Positions 27,601 through 36,021 of a stretch of 64,000 nucleotides of DNA are shown here, piece by piece. Below the pieces are notes generated by a model that saw only the letters and a program-made list of their open reading frames with translations, did no database searches and had not been told where the DNA came from. Positions within the stretch are counted from its first letter, which is position 1. Each line of letters opens with the position of its first letter. A program made the translations under genes and the position numbers. The stretch comes from Atlantibacter subterraneus (GTDB lineage Bacteria; Pseudomonadota; Gammaproteobacteria; Enterobacterales; Enterobacteriaceae): contig NZ_VLPS01000008.1 of NCBI RefSeq assembly GCF_007570865.1, positions 248,001-312,000 on the forward strand. The letters are read 5' to 3'.

Positions 27601-28186
27601 TCAGTTCGTGGGCCGTACCGTACAGATGTGGAATCGCGATCGCAAAACGGAAGCCTTTACCCAGCCGTGGCTGCTGCGCTTTTTTGACCAGATCCGCTTC
27701 TATCAGGTCAGCCATGAGGAGTTATTAACGCTGCGCGAGCGTTTCCCGTGGGGCGACCATCCCCTGCGTATCGAACACGGCGAGTTCAGCCTGAGCGACT
27801 GGCAACAGAGGCTGGAGCAGGACGCAACGGATATCGCCGCCTTCCAGGATAAACGTCAGAAAGCCTTTGATGAGGAGCTGGCACGCTGGCGCGCCGACGG
27901 TCAGTTCACCTTCGAAAGTGAATCCGACGCGCAAAACGACAGCGACGACACTATTCCCGACAGCTGCTGCGGCGTTGAAAGCCTGGTGGCAGGCAGCGTC
28001 TGGCAGTGGCTGGTGAAGCCGGGAGAACAGGTTGCGGAAGGCCAACTGATCGGAATTCTCGAATCCATGAAAATGGAGATCCCAATTACCGCGCCGGTTA
28101 GCGGAACCATCCGCACTTTCCAGCGCCAGCAGGGAAATCAGGTACAGGCAGGGCAGTTATTGATGGTGATTGAACGCGCTGCGTAA
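24614..28186 (+). CDS. Guanidine (urea) carboxylase, biotin-dependent
   Basis: A 1190-residue multidomain enzyme. The order is biotin carboxylase (about residues 1-450, ATP-grasp motif STAGGGGIGMQ), carboxyltransferase made of KipA-like (about 460-770) and KipI-like (about 820-1030) parts, and a C-terminal biotinyl domain with ESMKMEI, biotin on Lys1153. It carboxylates guanidine or urea with ATP and bicarbonate. The riboswitch upstream argues for guanidine, since enzymes under ykkC-I were shown to prefer it. Asp703 in GTVDFTGD may be the residue that marks guanidine enzymes. GGAGAG precedes the ATG. No allophanate hydrolase follows. Confidence 0.9.
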   Translation: MLTRILIANRGAIAVRIIRTLKQMGITAIAVYAEADKHAEHVRQADIAVSLGEGNVRETYLNQDKLFTIMRENGAQAVHPGYGFLSENASFVERCEREGVVFLGPTTAQMAAFGLKHRARELAEQNHVPLLSGSGLLTTPEAAQQAAEKIGYPVMLKSTAGGGGIGMQRCDDAAALDDAFTRVKRLAGNNFADDGVFLEKFIARARHIEVQVFGDGNGNVIALGERDCSAQRRNQKVIEETPAPRLSDANRRALHDTAIRLCQAVNYRSAGTVEYVYDDVSEQFWFLEVNTRLQVEHGVTEMVYGVDIVRWMVELGAQTLPALDTLVTAPTGHAIQVRLYAEDPAKNFQPVAGLLSEVVFPESVEAAQLRIDSWISGGCEVSAFYDPMLAKVIVHADSRLQALAALQDALAQTRLYGIETNLKWLRHLLTLPQVREGKVITATLGDVSWQPATLDVLSGGTMTTIQDLPGRVGYWDVGVPPSGPFDSLAFELGNQLLQNPRDAAGLEITLRGPTLRVNQACSIVLTGADIDATLDDAPVAMRRVINVLAGQTLKLGAVQGAGCRSYLLIAGGLNCPHYLGSRSTFTLGKFGGHAGRALRAGDVIHLAAPEIRPDATLPADAYPVISSHWQLRVIYGPHGAPEFFTGQDIEEFFAARWQVHYNSSRTGIRLIGPKPSWARPDGGEAGMHPSNIHDNAYAFGTVDFTGDMPVILGPDGPSLGGFVCPATVIHQDLWKLGQLKAGDTISFAPVTLEEADSTQQTASASADVALNALPSPILWQDDARDGMPAIAVRAAGDRFLLVEYGEQRLDIALRFRVHALMQQLEAITIAGRLEMTPGIRSLQIHFDPARCPRDALIAIIREADLQLRDLRDARVPSRTVWLPLSWDDAACREAITRYTQSVRPGAPWCPSNIEFIRRINGLDSVEQVKEIVFNASYLVMGLGDVYLGAPVATPVDPRHRLVTTKYNPARTWTAENSVGIGGAYLCVYGMEGPGGYQFVGRTVQMWNRDRKTEAFTQPWLLRFFDQIRFYQVSHEELLTLRERFPWGDHPLRIEHGEFSLSDWQQRLEQDATDIAAFQDKRQKAFDEELARWRADGQFTFESESDAQNDSDDTIPDSCCGVESLVAGSVWQWLVKPGEQVAEGQLIGILESMKMEIPITAPVSGTIRTFQRQQGNQVQAGQLLMVIERAA

Positions 28187-28192
28187 CGTGCA

Positions 28193-28220
28193 GGCCTGCC
28201 GGCGATCTTCCCGGCAGGCC
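28193..28220 (+). terminator. Hairpin closing the guanidine operon
   Basis: GGCCTGCCGG / CCGGCAGGCC, a 10-bp perfect stem with an 8-nt loop, begins 7 bp after the carboxylase stop. There is no T-run, so it may protect the 3' end rather than terminate by itself. Confidence 0.55.
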
Positions 28221-28459
28221 AGATCCCGGACGCCCCGCTGATTTACCATTTATTTCTACCCAAAGACATAAATTTTCTTACTCTTTATTGGCTTTCATAA
28301 TCAGCGAGTTAGCCTGAAATTTAGCGCGCTTTGCCGCTTAAAAAAATCTAATCGCGCGATTAATCACCAGCGTAACGATCCCTGATTGCGTTTAGGGACT
28401 ATTCTTAATGTGCTTCTTAGCGTTCACGATCCCGCAGTGTGATTTATGAGGAGTTCTCA

Positions 28460-28750
28460 ATGGAATATAAAGATCCAATGGTTGAGTTGCTCAGCAGCCT
28501 TGAGCAGATTGTTTTTAAAGATGATTCACAGAAAGTGACCCTGACCCATAAACCGTCCGCTTTTTCCGAGTTTGAGCAGCTGCGAAAGAGTACCGGTTTG
28601 AAAGTTGATGACCTGGCCCGGGTGATGGGCGTGAGTGTTGCCATGGTGCATGAATGGGAATCAAAACGCGTAAAACCCTCCAGCACCGAACTGAAGCTGA
28701 TGCGCCTGATTCAGGCGAACCCGATGCTCAGTAAGCAGTTGATGGAATAA
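28460..28750 (+). CDS. yiaG: XRE-family HTH protein YiaG
   Basis: A 96-residue protein, the same length as E. coli YiaG. The C-terminal helix-turn-helix is KVDDLARVMGVSVAMVHEWE (about residues 50-69), followed by KPSSTELKLMRLI, which resembles HigA/MqsA-type antitoxin domains. No toxin gene is adjacent, so it appears to be a solo regulator. GAGGAG lies seven bases before the ATG; the seven upstream in-frame codons include that site and are not coding. A strong terminator follows. Confidence 0.93.
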   Translation: MEYKDPMVELLSSLEQIVFKDDSQKVTLTHKPSAFSEFEQLRKSTGLKVDDLARVMGVSVAMVHEWESKRVKPSSTELKLMRLIQANPMLSKQLME

Positions 28751-28788
28751 TTTTATTGCTCTGTATCCTTTAGGTTTTCCTGGTCGTG

Positions 28789-28824
28789 ACAACCCCCGTC
28801 TTAAACGGGGGTTGTGTGTTTTTA
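28789..28824 (+). terminator. yiaG terminator
   Basis: An 11-bp perfect stem, ACAACCCCCGT (28789-28799) with 28805-28815, loop CTTAA, is followed by GTGTTTTT. Confidence 0.92.
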
Positions 28825-28900
28825 AGGATAAGTGCGGGTGCCTTCAGGCCCAACCCGTTCAGTTGACTGAAATGCGGGAGATCGCTCTCCCGCATTGCAA

Positions 28901-29059
28901 TTACCTCCCTGCTTCGTAAGCAAGGACCGCCCGTAATTCATTGTTTTGTTCTTTGAGAGTGAATTCGCACAAACGATCTTTCACCATCCAGATAAAACAA
29001 AGCAGCGTTACACATATCACTAATAAGCAGAGAAATGTGTATTTATACTTAACAGGCAT
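28901..29059 (-). CDS. Hok/Gef-type toxin, copy 1
   Basis: A 52-residue membrane-depolarising peptide of a type I toxin-antitoxin locus. It starts MPVKYKYTF, has one membrane helix rich in Val, Ile, Leu and Cys (about residues 8-25), then the Hok signature KDRLCEF with the conserved Cys, and ends AVLAYEAGR. GGAGG lies five bases before the ATG. E. coli has hokA in the same place, upstream of glyS. Such mRNAs are kept silent by folding and by an antisense Sok RNA. Confidence 0.88.
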   Translation of the reverse strand: MPVKYKYTFLCLLVICVTLLCFIWMVKDRLCEFTLKEQNNELRAVLAYEAGR

Positions 29060-29230
29060 AATTGCCTCCTTCGGTTGAAGGGGCTACAATCCAACTGTGT
29101 TGGTTGGGATTGTGGCCCCGTTAATTAAATGGATTTAATTACGGGGCTTTCGTCTATCCAACCCTTGCATCATGCTCCGGCTAAATAGCCTTGAGCACCC
29201 GGATAGCATAATAATGATTTTTGTAGCGCA
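29060..29230. ncRNA. Leader and probable Sok region, hok copy 1
   Basis: Upstream of hok copy 1 two strong inverted repeats stand in tandem. GGGGCTACAATCCAAC (29080-29095) pairs with 29102-29119. CCCCG...AAAT then pairs with ATTTAATTACGGGG around 29116-29145, with one bulge. The whole stretch recurs before copy 2, which indicates a functional RNA. By analogy with hok/sok, the plus strand would encode the antisense RNA. Its ends cannot be set from sequence. Confidence 0.5.
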
Positions 29231-29384
29231 GATAATTAACGGAACCGTTAATAGCGTGCTTATTTTAAACAAATGAAATTGTTTTCAGATAATGGCTAAA
29301 ACGATATCCAGGAATAAATTTGGGTGCCTTCAGGCCCAGCCCGTCAGTTGACTGAAATGCGGGAGATGACTCTCCCGCACTGCC

Positions 29385-29543
29385 TTACCTCCCTGCTTCG
29401 CAGGCAAGCACTGCCCGTAATTCACTGCTTTTCTCTTTTATGCTCAGCTCGCAAAGGCGATCCTGCACTATCCAGATAAAACAGAGAATGGTTACACATA
29501 TCACTAATACACTCAAAAATGTGTATTTATGCTTTACAGGCAT
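29385..29543 (-). CDS. Hok/Gef-type toxin, copy 2
   Basis: A 52-residue toxin very similar to copy 1: MPVKHKYTF, membrane helix SVLVICVTILCFIWIV, then QDRLCELSIK and AVLACEAGR. It sits 484 bp to the right of copy 1 with the same GGAGG spacing. Both genes read intact, with no stop or frameshift. Differences are spread through the middle of the peptide, which suggests an old duplication kept under selection. Confidence 0.88.
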   Translation of the reverse strand: MPVKHKYTFLSVLVICVTILCFIWIVQDRLCELSIKEKSSELRAVLACEAGR

Positions 29544-29710
29544 AATTGCCTCCTTCGTTGGAAGAGGCTACAATCCAACTGTTTCGGTTGGGATTGCGGC
29601 CCCGTTAATTAAATGGATTTAATTACGGGGCTTTTGTCTATCCAACCCTTGCGTCATGCTCCGGCTAAATAGCCTTGAGCACCCGGTGATAATAATACCG
29701 ATGTTTAACT
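29544..29710. ncRNA. Leader and probable Sok region, hok copy 2
   Basis: This is a near copy of 29060-29230, offset by 484 bp: the same TACAATCCAAC / GTTGGGATTG hairpin, the same GTTAATTAAATGG stem and the same ATCCAACCCTTGC block. The two bases that change in the hairpin region lie in the loop or keep pairing. The antisense RNA is inferred and not shown. Confidence 0.5.
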
Positions 29711-29787
29711 CACGCATAATTAGCACAACCGGTAACAGAAAGGCTATTTTTAATAAATAATCTTGTTTTAAGATAACGTTAAAAATA

Positions 29788-29815
29788 AAAAACCCGCCTT
29801 GCTTAGCGGGTTTTT
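29788..29815 (-). terminator. glyQS terminator
   Basis: AAACCCGC / GCGGGTTT with an 8-nt loop lies 18 bp past the glyS stop, with T-runs on both strands. Confidence 0.85.
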
Positions 29816-29833
29816 CATTTGTTACAGCAACCG

Positions 29834-31903
29834 TTACTGCAGCAGAGAAATATCCGCTACCTGCAGGAACAATTCGCGCAGCTTTGACAGCAGCGTCAGG
29901 CGGTTAACGCGCAACTCCTGATCGTCTGCCATTACCATCACTTTATCGAAGAAAGCATCGACCGGCGCGCGCAGGGCTGCCAGTTCCACCAGCGCCTGCT
30001 GGTATTCGCCTTTAGCAAAGGCTGGCTCCAGTTTGTCGCGCAGAATAACCAACTGGCGCGCCAGTTCGATTTCTTCCGGCTCTTTCAATACCGAGGCGCG
30101 AACATGGTCGTGCAGCGTTTCGGTGGATTTCGCCAGAATATTTGATACGCGCTTGTTGGCCGCTGCCAGCGCAGAAGCCGCCTCCAGGGAACGGAAATGC
30201 GATACCGCCTTCATACGGGCATCGAAATCCGCCGGTTTGGTCGGACGACGCGCCAGCACCGCCTGGATGGTATCCACGCTGTGGCCTTCTTCCTGATACC
30301 AGGCGCGGAAACGGCCCAGCATAAAGTCGATAACGTCATCAACCACGTTGGCGTTGGTCAGCTTACTGCCATACAAACGCACCGCTTCTTCTGTCAGGGT
30401 TTGCAGATCGAGCGGCAGGTTTTTCTCAACGATGATACGCAGCACGCCGAGCGCAGCGCGACGCAGCGCAAACGGGTCTTTATCGCCTTTCGGATGCTGG
30501 CCGATGCCAAAAATACCCGCCAGGGTATCCATCTTGTCGGCAATCGCCACCGCACAGGCCACCGGGTTAGACGGCAGATCGTCGCCCGCGAAACGCGGCT
30601 GATACTGCTCGTTCAGCGCCACGGCAACGTCTTCCGCTTCGCCATCGTGACGGGCATAGTGCATCCCCATCACGCCCTGGGTGTCGGTAAACTCGAACAC
30701 CATGTTGGTCATCAGGTCGCATTTAGACAGCAGGCCCGCACGCGTCGCATGATTTACATCCGCACCGGTCTGCCCGGCAATCCATCCGGCAAGCGCCTGA
30801 ATGCGATCGGTTTTATCGCGCAGGGTGCCCAGTTGCTGCTGGAACAACACGGTTTCCAGACGCGGCAGATGGTCTTCAAGGCGTTTTTTGCGGTCGGTAT
30901 TAAAGAAGAACTCCGCATCCGCCAGACGCGGGCGCACCACTTTTTCGTTACCGGAGATAATCTGCTGCGGATCTTTGGATTCGATGTTCGCCACAAAGAT
31001 AAAGTTAGGCAGCAGCTTCCCGTTATTGTCATAGACCGGGAAGTATTTCTGGTCGCCTTTCATGGTGTAAACCAGCGCTTCAGCCGGTACCGCCAGGAAC
31101 TTCTCTTCGAATTTGGCAGTCAGCACTACCGGCCATTCCACCAGCGAGGTGACTTCTTCCAGCAGGCTTTCGCTCAGATCGGCATTGCCGCCAATTTTGC
31201 GCGCGGCGTCTTCAGCGTCGGCTTTGATTTTGGCTTTGCGCTGCTCGTAGTCGGCGATGACTTTACCGCGCTCCAGCAGGATGTCCGGATACTGATCGGC
31301 ACGTTCAATGGTAAATTCCGGCTCGCCCATAAAGCGATGGCCGCGGATCACGCGATCGGACTGAATGCCAAGAATATTAGCCGGGATAAGTTTGTCATCC
31401 AGCAGTAACGTAACGGTATGCACCGGACGCACGAAGTGAACGTCAGACGCGCCCCAACGCATCAATTTCGGAATCGGCAGTTTCGCCAGCGACACGCCGA
31501 TCATGCCGGGCAGCAGCGCTTCAACGCTTTCGCCTTTCACATGGGCGCGATAGAGCAGCCATTCGCCTTTATCGGTGGTTAAACGCTCGGCCTGATCGAC
31601 GGTAATACCGCAGCCGCGCGCCCAGCCTTCCGCCGCTTTGCTCGGTTTGCCTTCGGCATCAAAGGCCTGGGCGATTGCCGGGCCGCGTTTTTCTACTTCA
31701 CGATCCGGCTGAGATTCCGCCAGATTGGCGATTTTCAGCGCCAGACGACGCGGCGCAGCAAACCATTTAACGTCGCCATGGGCGATATTGGCCGCATCGA
31801 GTTCAGCAGTAACATTCGCAGCGAAGGATTCCGCCAGGCTGCGCAGGGCTTTTGGTGGCAGCTCTTCAGTGCCGATCTCCACCAGAAAAGTTTTTTCAGA
31901 CAT
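29834..31903 (-). CDS. glyS: Glycyl-tRNA synthetase beta subunit
   Basis: The 689-residue beta chain of the alpha2beta2 bacterial glycyl-tRNA synthetase, which charges tRNA-Gly in the cytoplasm. It opens with [20 protein letters not shown], the family hallmark. The HD-like region ([30 protein letters not shown]) and the C-terminal anticodon-binding region (about residues 580-680) are complete. It follows glyQ by 9 bp in one operon. Long open frames on the other strand are codon-bias shadows. Confidence 0.98.
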   Translation of the reverse strand: MSEKTFLVEIGTEELPPKALRSLAESFAANVTAELDAANIAHGDVKWFAAPRRLALKIANLAESQPDREVEKRGPAIAQAFDAEGKPSKAAEGWARGCGITVDQAERLTTDKGEWLLYRAHVKGESVEALLPGMIGVSLAKLPIPKLMRWGASDVHFVRPVHTVTLLLDDKLIPANILGIQSDRVIRGHRFMGEPEFTIERADQYPDILLERGKVIADYEQRKAKIKADAEDAARKIGGNADLSESLLEEVTSLVEWPVVLTAKFEEKFLAVPAEALVYTMKGDQKYFPVYDNNGKLLPNFIFVANIESKDPQQIISGNEKVVRPRLADAEFFFNTDRKKRLEDHLPRLETVLFQQQLGTLRDKTDRIQALAGWIAGQTGADVNHATRAGLLSKCDLMTNMVFEFTDTQGVMGMHYARHDGEAEDVAVALNEQYQPRFAGDDLPSNPVACAVAIADKMDTLAGIFGIGQHPKGDKDPFALRRAALGVLRIIVEKNLPLDLQTLTEEAVRLYGSKLTNANVVDDVIDFMLGRFRAWYQEEGHSVDTIQAVLARRPTKPADFDARMKAVSHFRSLEAASALAAANKRVSNILAKSTETLHDHVRASVLKEPEEIELARQLVILRDKLEPAFAKGEYQQALVELAALRAPVDAFFDKVMVMADDQELRVNRLTLLSKLRELFLQVADISLLQ

Positions 31904-31912
31904 GGCAGCCTC

Positions 31913-32824
31913 TTATTTGTTTCTGTTACACATCGGGAAGCCCAGCGCTTCACGAGAAGCGTAGTAGGCCTCCGCCACAGCTTTGGTCAGCGTGCGAATG
32001 CGCAGAATATAGCGCTGACGCTCGGTTACCGAGATGGCCTTACGGGCATCCAGCAGGTTAAAGCTGTGGGCGGCTTTCAGAATACGTTCATAGGCTGGCA
32101 GCGGCAGCGGGTTTTCCAGCGCCAGAAGCTGCTGGGCCTCTTTTTCATACTGCTCGAAGCAGGTGAAGAGGAAGTCCACGTCCGCATATTCGAAGTTGTA
32201 GGTCGATTGTTCCACTTCGTTTTGATGGAACACATCACCGTAGGTGGTTTTACCCAGCGGACCGTCGCTCCATACCAGATCGTAAACGCTGTCCACGCCC
32301 TGGATATACATGGCGAGGCGCTCAAGACCGTAGGTGATTTCACCGGTCACCGGCTTACATTCAAGGCCACCGACCTGCTGGAAGTAAGTAAACTGAGTGA
32401 CTTCCATACCGTTGAGCCACACTTCCCAGCCGAGGCCCCAGGCACCCAGCGTCGGGTTCTCCCAGTTATCTTCCACGAAGCGAATATCATGAATCGTTGG
32501 GTCCATACCCAGCTCTTTCAGCGATCCCAGGTACAGTTCCTGAATATTGTCCGGCGATGGTTTGATGATCACCTGGAACTGATAATAGTGCTGTAAACGG
32601 TTGGGGTTTTCGCCGTAGCGGCCATCGGTCGGACGGCGGGAAGGCTGCACATAAGCGGCAGCGATAGGTTCAGGCCCGAGCGCCCGCAGACAGGTCATTG
32701 GATGTGAAGTGCCGGCACCGACTTCCATATCCAGCGGTTGAACGATGGTGCAGCCCTGGCGGGCCCAGTAATCCTGTAAGGTCAGGATCAAGCCCTGAAA
32801 GGTCTTGGTATCAAACTTTTGCAT
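31913..32824 (-). CDS. glyQ: Glycyl-tRNA synthetase alpha subunit
   Basis: The 303-residue catalytic class II subunit, which forms glycyl-adenylate. Recognisable motifs are [19 protein letters not shown] near the N-terminus, [29 protein letters not shown] as adjoining parts of the motif 2 region, and [14 protein letters not shown] (motif 3). The start at MQKFDTKTF matches E. coli; 19 further codons upstream are excluded. It is the promoter-proximal gene of glyQS. Confidence 0.98.
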   Translation of the reverse strand: MQKFDTKTFQGLILTLQDYWARQGCTIVQPLDMEVGAGTSHPMTCLRALGPEPIAAAYVQPSRRPTDGRYGENPNRLQHYYQFQVIIKPSPDNIQELYLGSLKELGMDPTIHDIRFVEDNWENPTLGAWGLGWEVWLNGMEVTQFTYFQQVGGLECKPVTGEITYGLERLAMYIQGVDSVYDLVWSDGPLGKTTYGDVFHQNEVEQSTYNFEYADVDFLFTCFEQYEKEAQQLLALENPLPLPAYERILKAAHSFNLLDARKAISVTERQRYILRIRTLTKAVAEAYYASREALGFPMCNRNK

Positions 32825-32986
32825 GTTGATTTCGCACGCGATACGAGTGGGTTTAAGTGGAAGCGACCAGTATATACTCAAAAGGCTAAACGTTGCATCA
32901 CAGGGGCAACGGAACGGGGCGTCTAATCGAGCTGCAGGATGGAATTGCGGTGTTTTAAGTAGGGTTATTTAGTGTAGTTCAGAGAA

Positions 32987-33295
32987 TTAACGCATCGACA
33001 GATGTAAAAACTGCCCATTCATATCGAACGCGCAGGTAAACCCTTCCTGGCGTGCGGTACTGCCCTGCATTTCGTAACTCCCCTGGAAAGCATCGAAATC
33101 GGTAATGCGGATATTCTGGCTGGTAAGGTTATAGCGATGAGCGGCGTTCTCCCGGCACTGGTTTTCCATCGCCAGCGAATGCATCGGCGTGACTTTTGCT
33201 TTTTGAGCGTGTTGCGGCTGCGTTTCCTGGCTGGCGCAACCGGCGAGGAGGATGACGGCGGCAAGCATAGATAAGTGTATGGGTGTCGTAGTCAT
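32987..33295 (-). CDS. ysaB: YsaB-like lipoprotein
   Basis: A small lipoprotein of 102 residues. The signal peptide ends ILLAGC (Cys20), followed by Ala-Ser. The conserved core is MENQCRENAAHRYN and FDAFQGSYEMQG, and the C-terminus FLHLSMR is identical to E. coli YsaB. The function is unknown. The N-terminal half is much less conserved than the C-terminal half. It is divergent from wecH. The ribosome site is weak (GGAT 11 bases upstream). Confidence 0.85.
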   Translation of the reverse strand: MTTTPIHLSMLAAVILLAGCASQETQPQHAQKAKVTPMHSLAMENQCRENAAHRYNLTSQNIRITDFDAFQGSYEMQGSTARQEGFTCAFDMNGQFLHLSMR

Positions 33296-33469
33296 TATAC
33301 TTTGCTATCCGTATTTAAGGGGTTTTCCGTGCATTCAGGTCAGAATGCATTGTGGCTGGCTCGCGCGGCACGTCGCAAGCTCTGGAAAGCAAACTCGGAA
33401 TGATCCGGAGTACAGTGATAATTAATAGACCGACACTAGCGGAATAGCAAAGTGTGAGCCGGGGAGAAA

Positions 33470-34465
33470 ATGCAGCAAAAAATAAACTGGATAGATAACC
33501 TGCGCGGCATCGCCTGTTTGATGGTGATTATGATCCATACCACGACCTGGTATATTACCAACGCCGATGTCGTTACGCCGTTTAGTTGGAATTTTTCCAA
33601 CGTCCTGAATTCCGCCTCGCGCGTCAGCGTTCCGCTGTTTTTTATGATTTCAGGCTATCTGTTTTTTGGCGAGCGCAGCGCCGAACGACGCCACTTTTTA
33701 CGCATCGGATTGTGTCTGCTGTTTTACAGCACCGTGGCGTTCCTCTATATCGCGCTATTTACCTCAATCAGCCCGCGTTTATCGTTAATCAATCTGTTTC
33801 AAAAACCGGTGTTTTATCACCTTTGGTTCTTCTTCGCGATTATCGTTATTTACCTGCTATCTCCATTAATTTCGGTAAAAAAGGTCGGTTTGCCGGTGAT
33901 TTTTGGATTGTTGCTGGTGGCCGGCGTGATCGCGAACCCGAACACGGTGCCGCAAAACTTCCACGGAATGAAATGGCTACCCGTGAACTTGTATATCAAC
34001 GGCGATACGTTTTATTACGTACTCTACGGGTTACTTGGCCGCGCCATCGGCATGCTGGAAACGCAGTATCGTCGCTACACCGCTATTGCCGCGCTGCTGT
34101 TTATCGCCTGCGTCACGTTAATCAGCCTGGGAACGCATTCGGAACTGGCGCGGCAAGGCAATTTTAGCGACACTTTTTATCTCTACTGCGGGCCGCTGGT
34201 GTTTATCGCCGCCCTGAGCCTGTTTGTGGTGGTCAAAAATTCCCTTCACGCGCGCCCATTGCCGGGGCTGGCATTGATATCTCGCCACTCGCTCGGCATT
34301 TACGGCTTCCATGCCCTGTTTATTCATGCGTTACGGACTCGTCATATTGAAGTCACCCATTGGCCGGTGCTGGATATCATCTGGATTTTTAGCGCCACGC
34401 TGGTGGGTTCGCTGATACTTTCCATGCTGTTGCAGCGGATTGATACGCGCAGGCTGGTTAGCTAG
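33470..34465 (+). CDS. wecH: O-acetyltransferase WecH (YiaH)
   Basis: A 331-residue integral-membrane acyltransferase-3 protein with about ten helices. It O-acetylates GlcNAc residues of enterobacterial common antigen. The active-site His is in [10 protein letters not shown] (about residue 22); [16 protein letters not shown] and [14 protein letters not shown] are family motifs. GGGGAG precedes the ATG. The gene ends 8 bp inside the convergent GlxA-like gene. Confidence 0.92.
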   Translation: MQQKINWIDNLRGIACLMVIMIHTTTWYITNADVVTPFSWNFSNVLNSASRVSVPLFFMISGYLFFGERSAERRHFLRIGLCLLFYSTVAFLYIALFTSISPRLSLINLFQKPVFYHLWFFFAIIVIYLLSPLISVKKVGLPVIFGLLLVAGVIANPNTVPQNFHGMKWLPVNLYINGDTFYYVLYGLLGRAIGMLETQYRRYTAIAALLFIACVTLISLGTHSELARQGNFSDTFYLYCGPLVFIAALSLFVVVKNSLHARPLPGLALISRHSLGIYGFHALFIHALRTRHIEVTHWPVLDIIWIFSATLVGSLILSMLLQRIDTRRLVS

Positions 34466-35375
34466 CGCGCTGGCGGGCGCGATATAGCTGGCGCGGCGAT
34501 GAAAATCCTGCCGCATGGGAAGCCTGTTCAACGCCCTGCCCTTGCAGCAGGCGTTGTTCAGCCTGGGCCAGGCGAAGCTGCTCCAGATAATCGCGCACGC
34601 TAATGCCCAGATGCTGCTGGAATAAGCGCGACAGGTGACGCGGGCTGACAAACACCCGCGCGGCGATCTCCGGCAACCGCCATTCAGATTCCGGGGAATC
34701 CGACAGTAAATCCTGCGCTTTATGGACCGCCGGATGCATATGGTTACGATAGCGCAGCCAGGGCGAAAGCTGCGGATCCTCTCCGGAACGGCGAAACCAC
34801 ACCACCATTTCCCGGGCCACGTCTAGCGCCAGCTGCGGGCCATGCAGCCGATTAATCAGATGCAGGGATAAATCGATGCCGGAGGTAATGCCCGCGCTGG
34901 TCCAGATGCCGCGATCTTCAACAAAAATCCGTCCTTCACGCACGATAGCGCCCGGTTCGGCGGCTTTCAGCCGTGTTATCACATCATGATGAGTGGTGCA
35001 TTCCACGCCGTGCAGCAGCCCGGATCGCGCCGCCAACAGCGAACCGGAACAGACGCAGACCAGTTGGATATCCCCGCGCTGGATAGCGGCGAGCTGGCGG
35101 CCCAGCCAGCGACGCGCCTCCACCGCCTGCGGCGTATCGAAGTAGCGCGTGGAGTCGCTAACGCCGGAAAGCACCAGCAGGCTTTTTTTCGGTAGATGCT
35201 CAGGAAGCGGGCCGATGCCGCCCATGGTCAACCCAATCGAGGTGCTAACTTCCGGCTCTGGCCCGATGTAATGCAGAGTGAAGGCATCGCTTGCCAGGCC
35301 CAGCGTTTCCGCAGGCCCGATCATGTCCAGCGCCAGCGTACCGGGCAACACTAAAAACCAGACATCTGTTTTCAT
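34458..35375 (-). CDS. GlxA-like regulator: DJ-1/PfpI domain plus AraC HTH
   Basis: A 305-residue transcription factor with an N-terminal DJ-1/PfpI amidase-like domain (about residues 1-170), whose nucleophile-elbow Cys lies in [15 protein letters not shown], and a C-terminal AraC/XylS domain (about 215-300, [21 protein letters not shown]). The start overlaps the upstream hydrolase stop by 4 bp (ATGA), so the two are one coupled unit; six more codons upstream are excluded. Target unknown. The pair replaces yiaA/yiaB of E. coli. Confidence 0.85.
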   Translation of the reverse strand: MKTDVWFLVLPGTLALDMIGPAETLGLASDAFTLHYIGPEPEVSTSIGLTMGGIGPLPEHLPKKSLLVLSGVSDSTRYFDTPQAVEARRWLGRQLAAIQRGDIQLVCVCSGSLLAARSGLLHGVECTTHHDVITRLKAAEPGAIVREGRIFVEDRGIWTSAGITSGIDLSLHLINRLHGPQLALDVAREMVVWFRRSGEDPQLSPWLRYRNHMHPAVHKAQDLLSDSPESEWRLPEIAARVFVSPRHLSRLFQQHLGISVRDYLEQLRLAQAEQRLLQGQGVEQASHAAGFSSPRQLYRARQRAS

Positions 35376-35914
35376 CTCAGCGACTCCAGGCATTCAGAGA
35401 CCGTCTGCACCGTGGCGAAGCGGCCTTCCAGCACCGTTTCAGTACGATGCCGCAGGGTTTGGCTATCCAGAGTAATGTCTTTATAGCGCATCGCAAAGGT
35501 CAGCATCGCTTCAGAAACAAAACTCACCCGATATCCCAGGTCAGACGCCACGCGCGCCGTGGTTTCGCAGCATTGTTCGGTACGAATCCCACAAATAATC
35601 AAATGGTTAATTCCGCGGACGCGTAACCAGTGATCCAGCCCGGTGTCGGTAAAGGCGTTATGAACATGCTTATGAAAAGTGACATCTGCCTGATGAGTCA
35701 GAAAAGGCATCGGTTTCACATAGCCGGACTCCAGCGAAAACGGCCCCTGGTCGGCAACGTGGAAAATATCCACCACCGGCATTTCCCGCTTTTGACAACC
35801 GGTAATCAGTTGGCAAATCGCCAGCTGGAAATCAGAGAAGTCGATATCTTCCCAGTAATCGCGATGAAAGAAAGAAACCTGGGTATCGATGTTAATCAAT
35901 GCGGAATGTGACAT
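35372..35914 (-). CDS. Isochorismatase-family cysteine hydrolase
   Basis: A 180-residue cysteine hydrolase. The catalytic triad can be read as Asp10 (LINIDTQ), Lys in TFHKHVHNAF and Cys in IRTEQCCETTARV. Relatives cleave nicotinamide, carbamoylsarcosine and other amides or isochorismate; the substrate here cannot be named. It is translated with the GlxA-like regulator. Its only Shine-Dalgarno-like sequence (AAGG) is held in the stem 35920-35962. Confidence 0.82.
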   Translation of the reverse strand: MSHSALINIDTQVSFFHRDYWEDIDFSDFQLAICQLITGCQKREMPVVDIFHVADQGPFSLESGYVKPMPFLTHQADVTFHKHVHNAFTDTGLDHWLRVRGINHLIICGIRTEQCCETTARVASDLGYRVSFVSEAMLTFAMRYKDITLDSQTLRHRTETVLEGRFATVQTVSECLESLR

Positions 35915-35919
35915 TTCAG

Positions 35920-35962
35920 GACGCCTTACTCAGTGGGTGTAACCCCATTCTGGCAAGGCGTC
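35920..35962 (-). promoter_or_regulatory. Leader hairpin covering the hydrolase ribosome site
   Basis: On the minus strand GACGCCTT (35962-35955) pairs with AAGGCGTC (35927-35920), with an inner stem of AATGGGGTT against ACCCACT-like bases. The 3' arm contains AAGG, 11 bases before the ATG at 35914. Folded, it would block ribosome entry. Confidence 0.5.
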
Positions 35963-36021
35963 TGAAGGTCGGTAATACCAAAAACGGACAAAGAACGGTT
36001 AAACCAGGACGTCTCGCGCCG

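Larger units (their letters stand above)
28836..29690. repeat. Tandem duplication carrying the two hok units
   Basis: Two units of about 360 bp at an offset of about 484-490 bp share the 3' block (GGTGCCTTCAGGCCCA, TCAGTTGACTGAAATGCGGG), the toxin gene and the leader. The separating AT-rich stretch (about 29200-29325) is not repeated. Confidence 0.8.

Noticed and set aside
28439-28459. Seven extra N-terminal codons for YiaG
   Set aside because: They contain the GAGGAG ribosome site, and the E. coli protein starts at MEYKDP.
28460-28750. YiaG as the antitoxin of a type II pair
   Set aside because: Its fold resembles such antitoxins, but no toxin gene is adjacent and the gene has its own terminator.
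30197-31408. 403-codon open frame antisense to glyS
   Set aside because: Same reason: glyS is complete and the frame has no recognisable motif.
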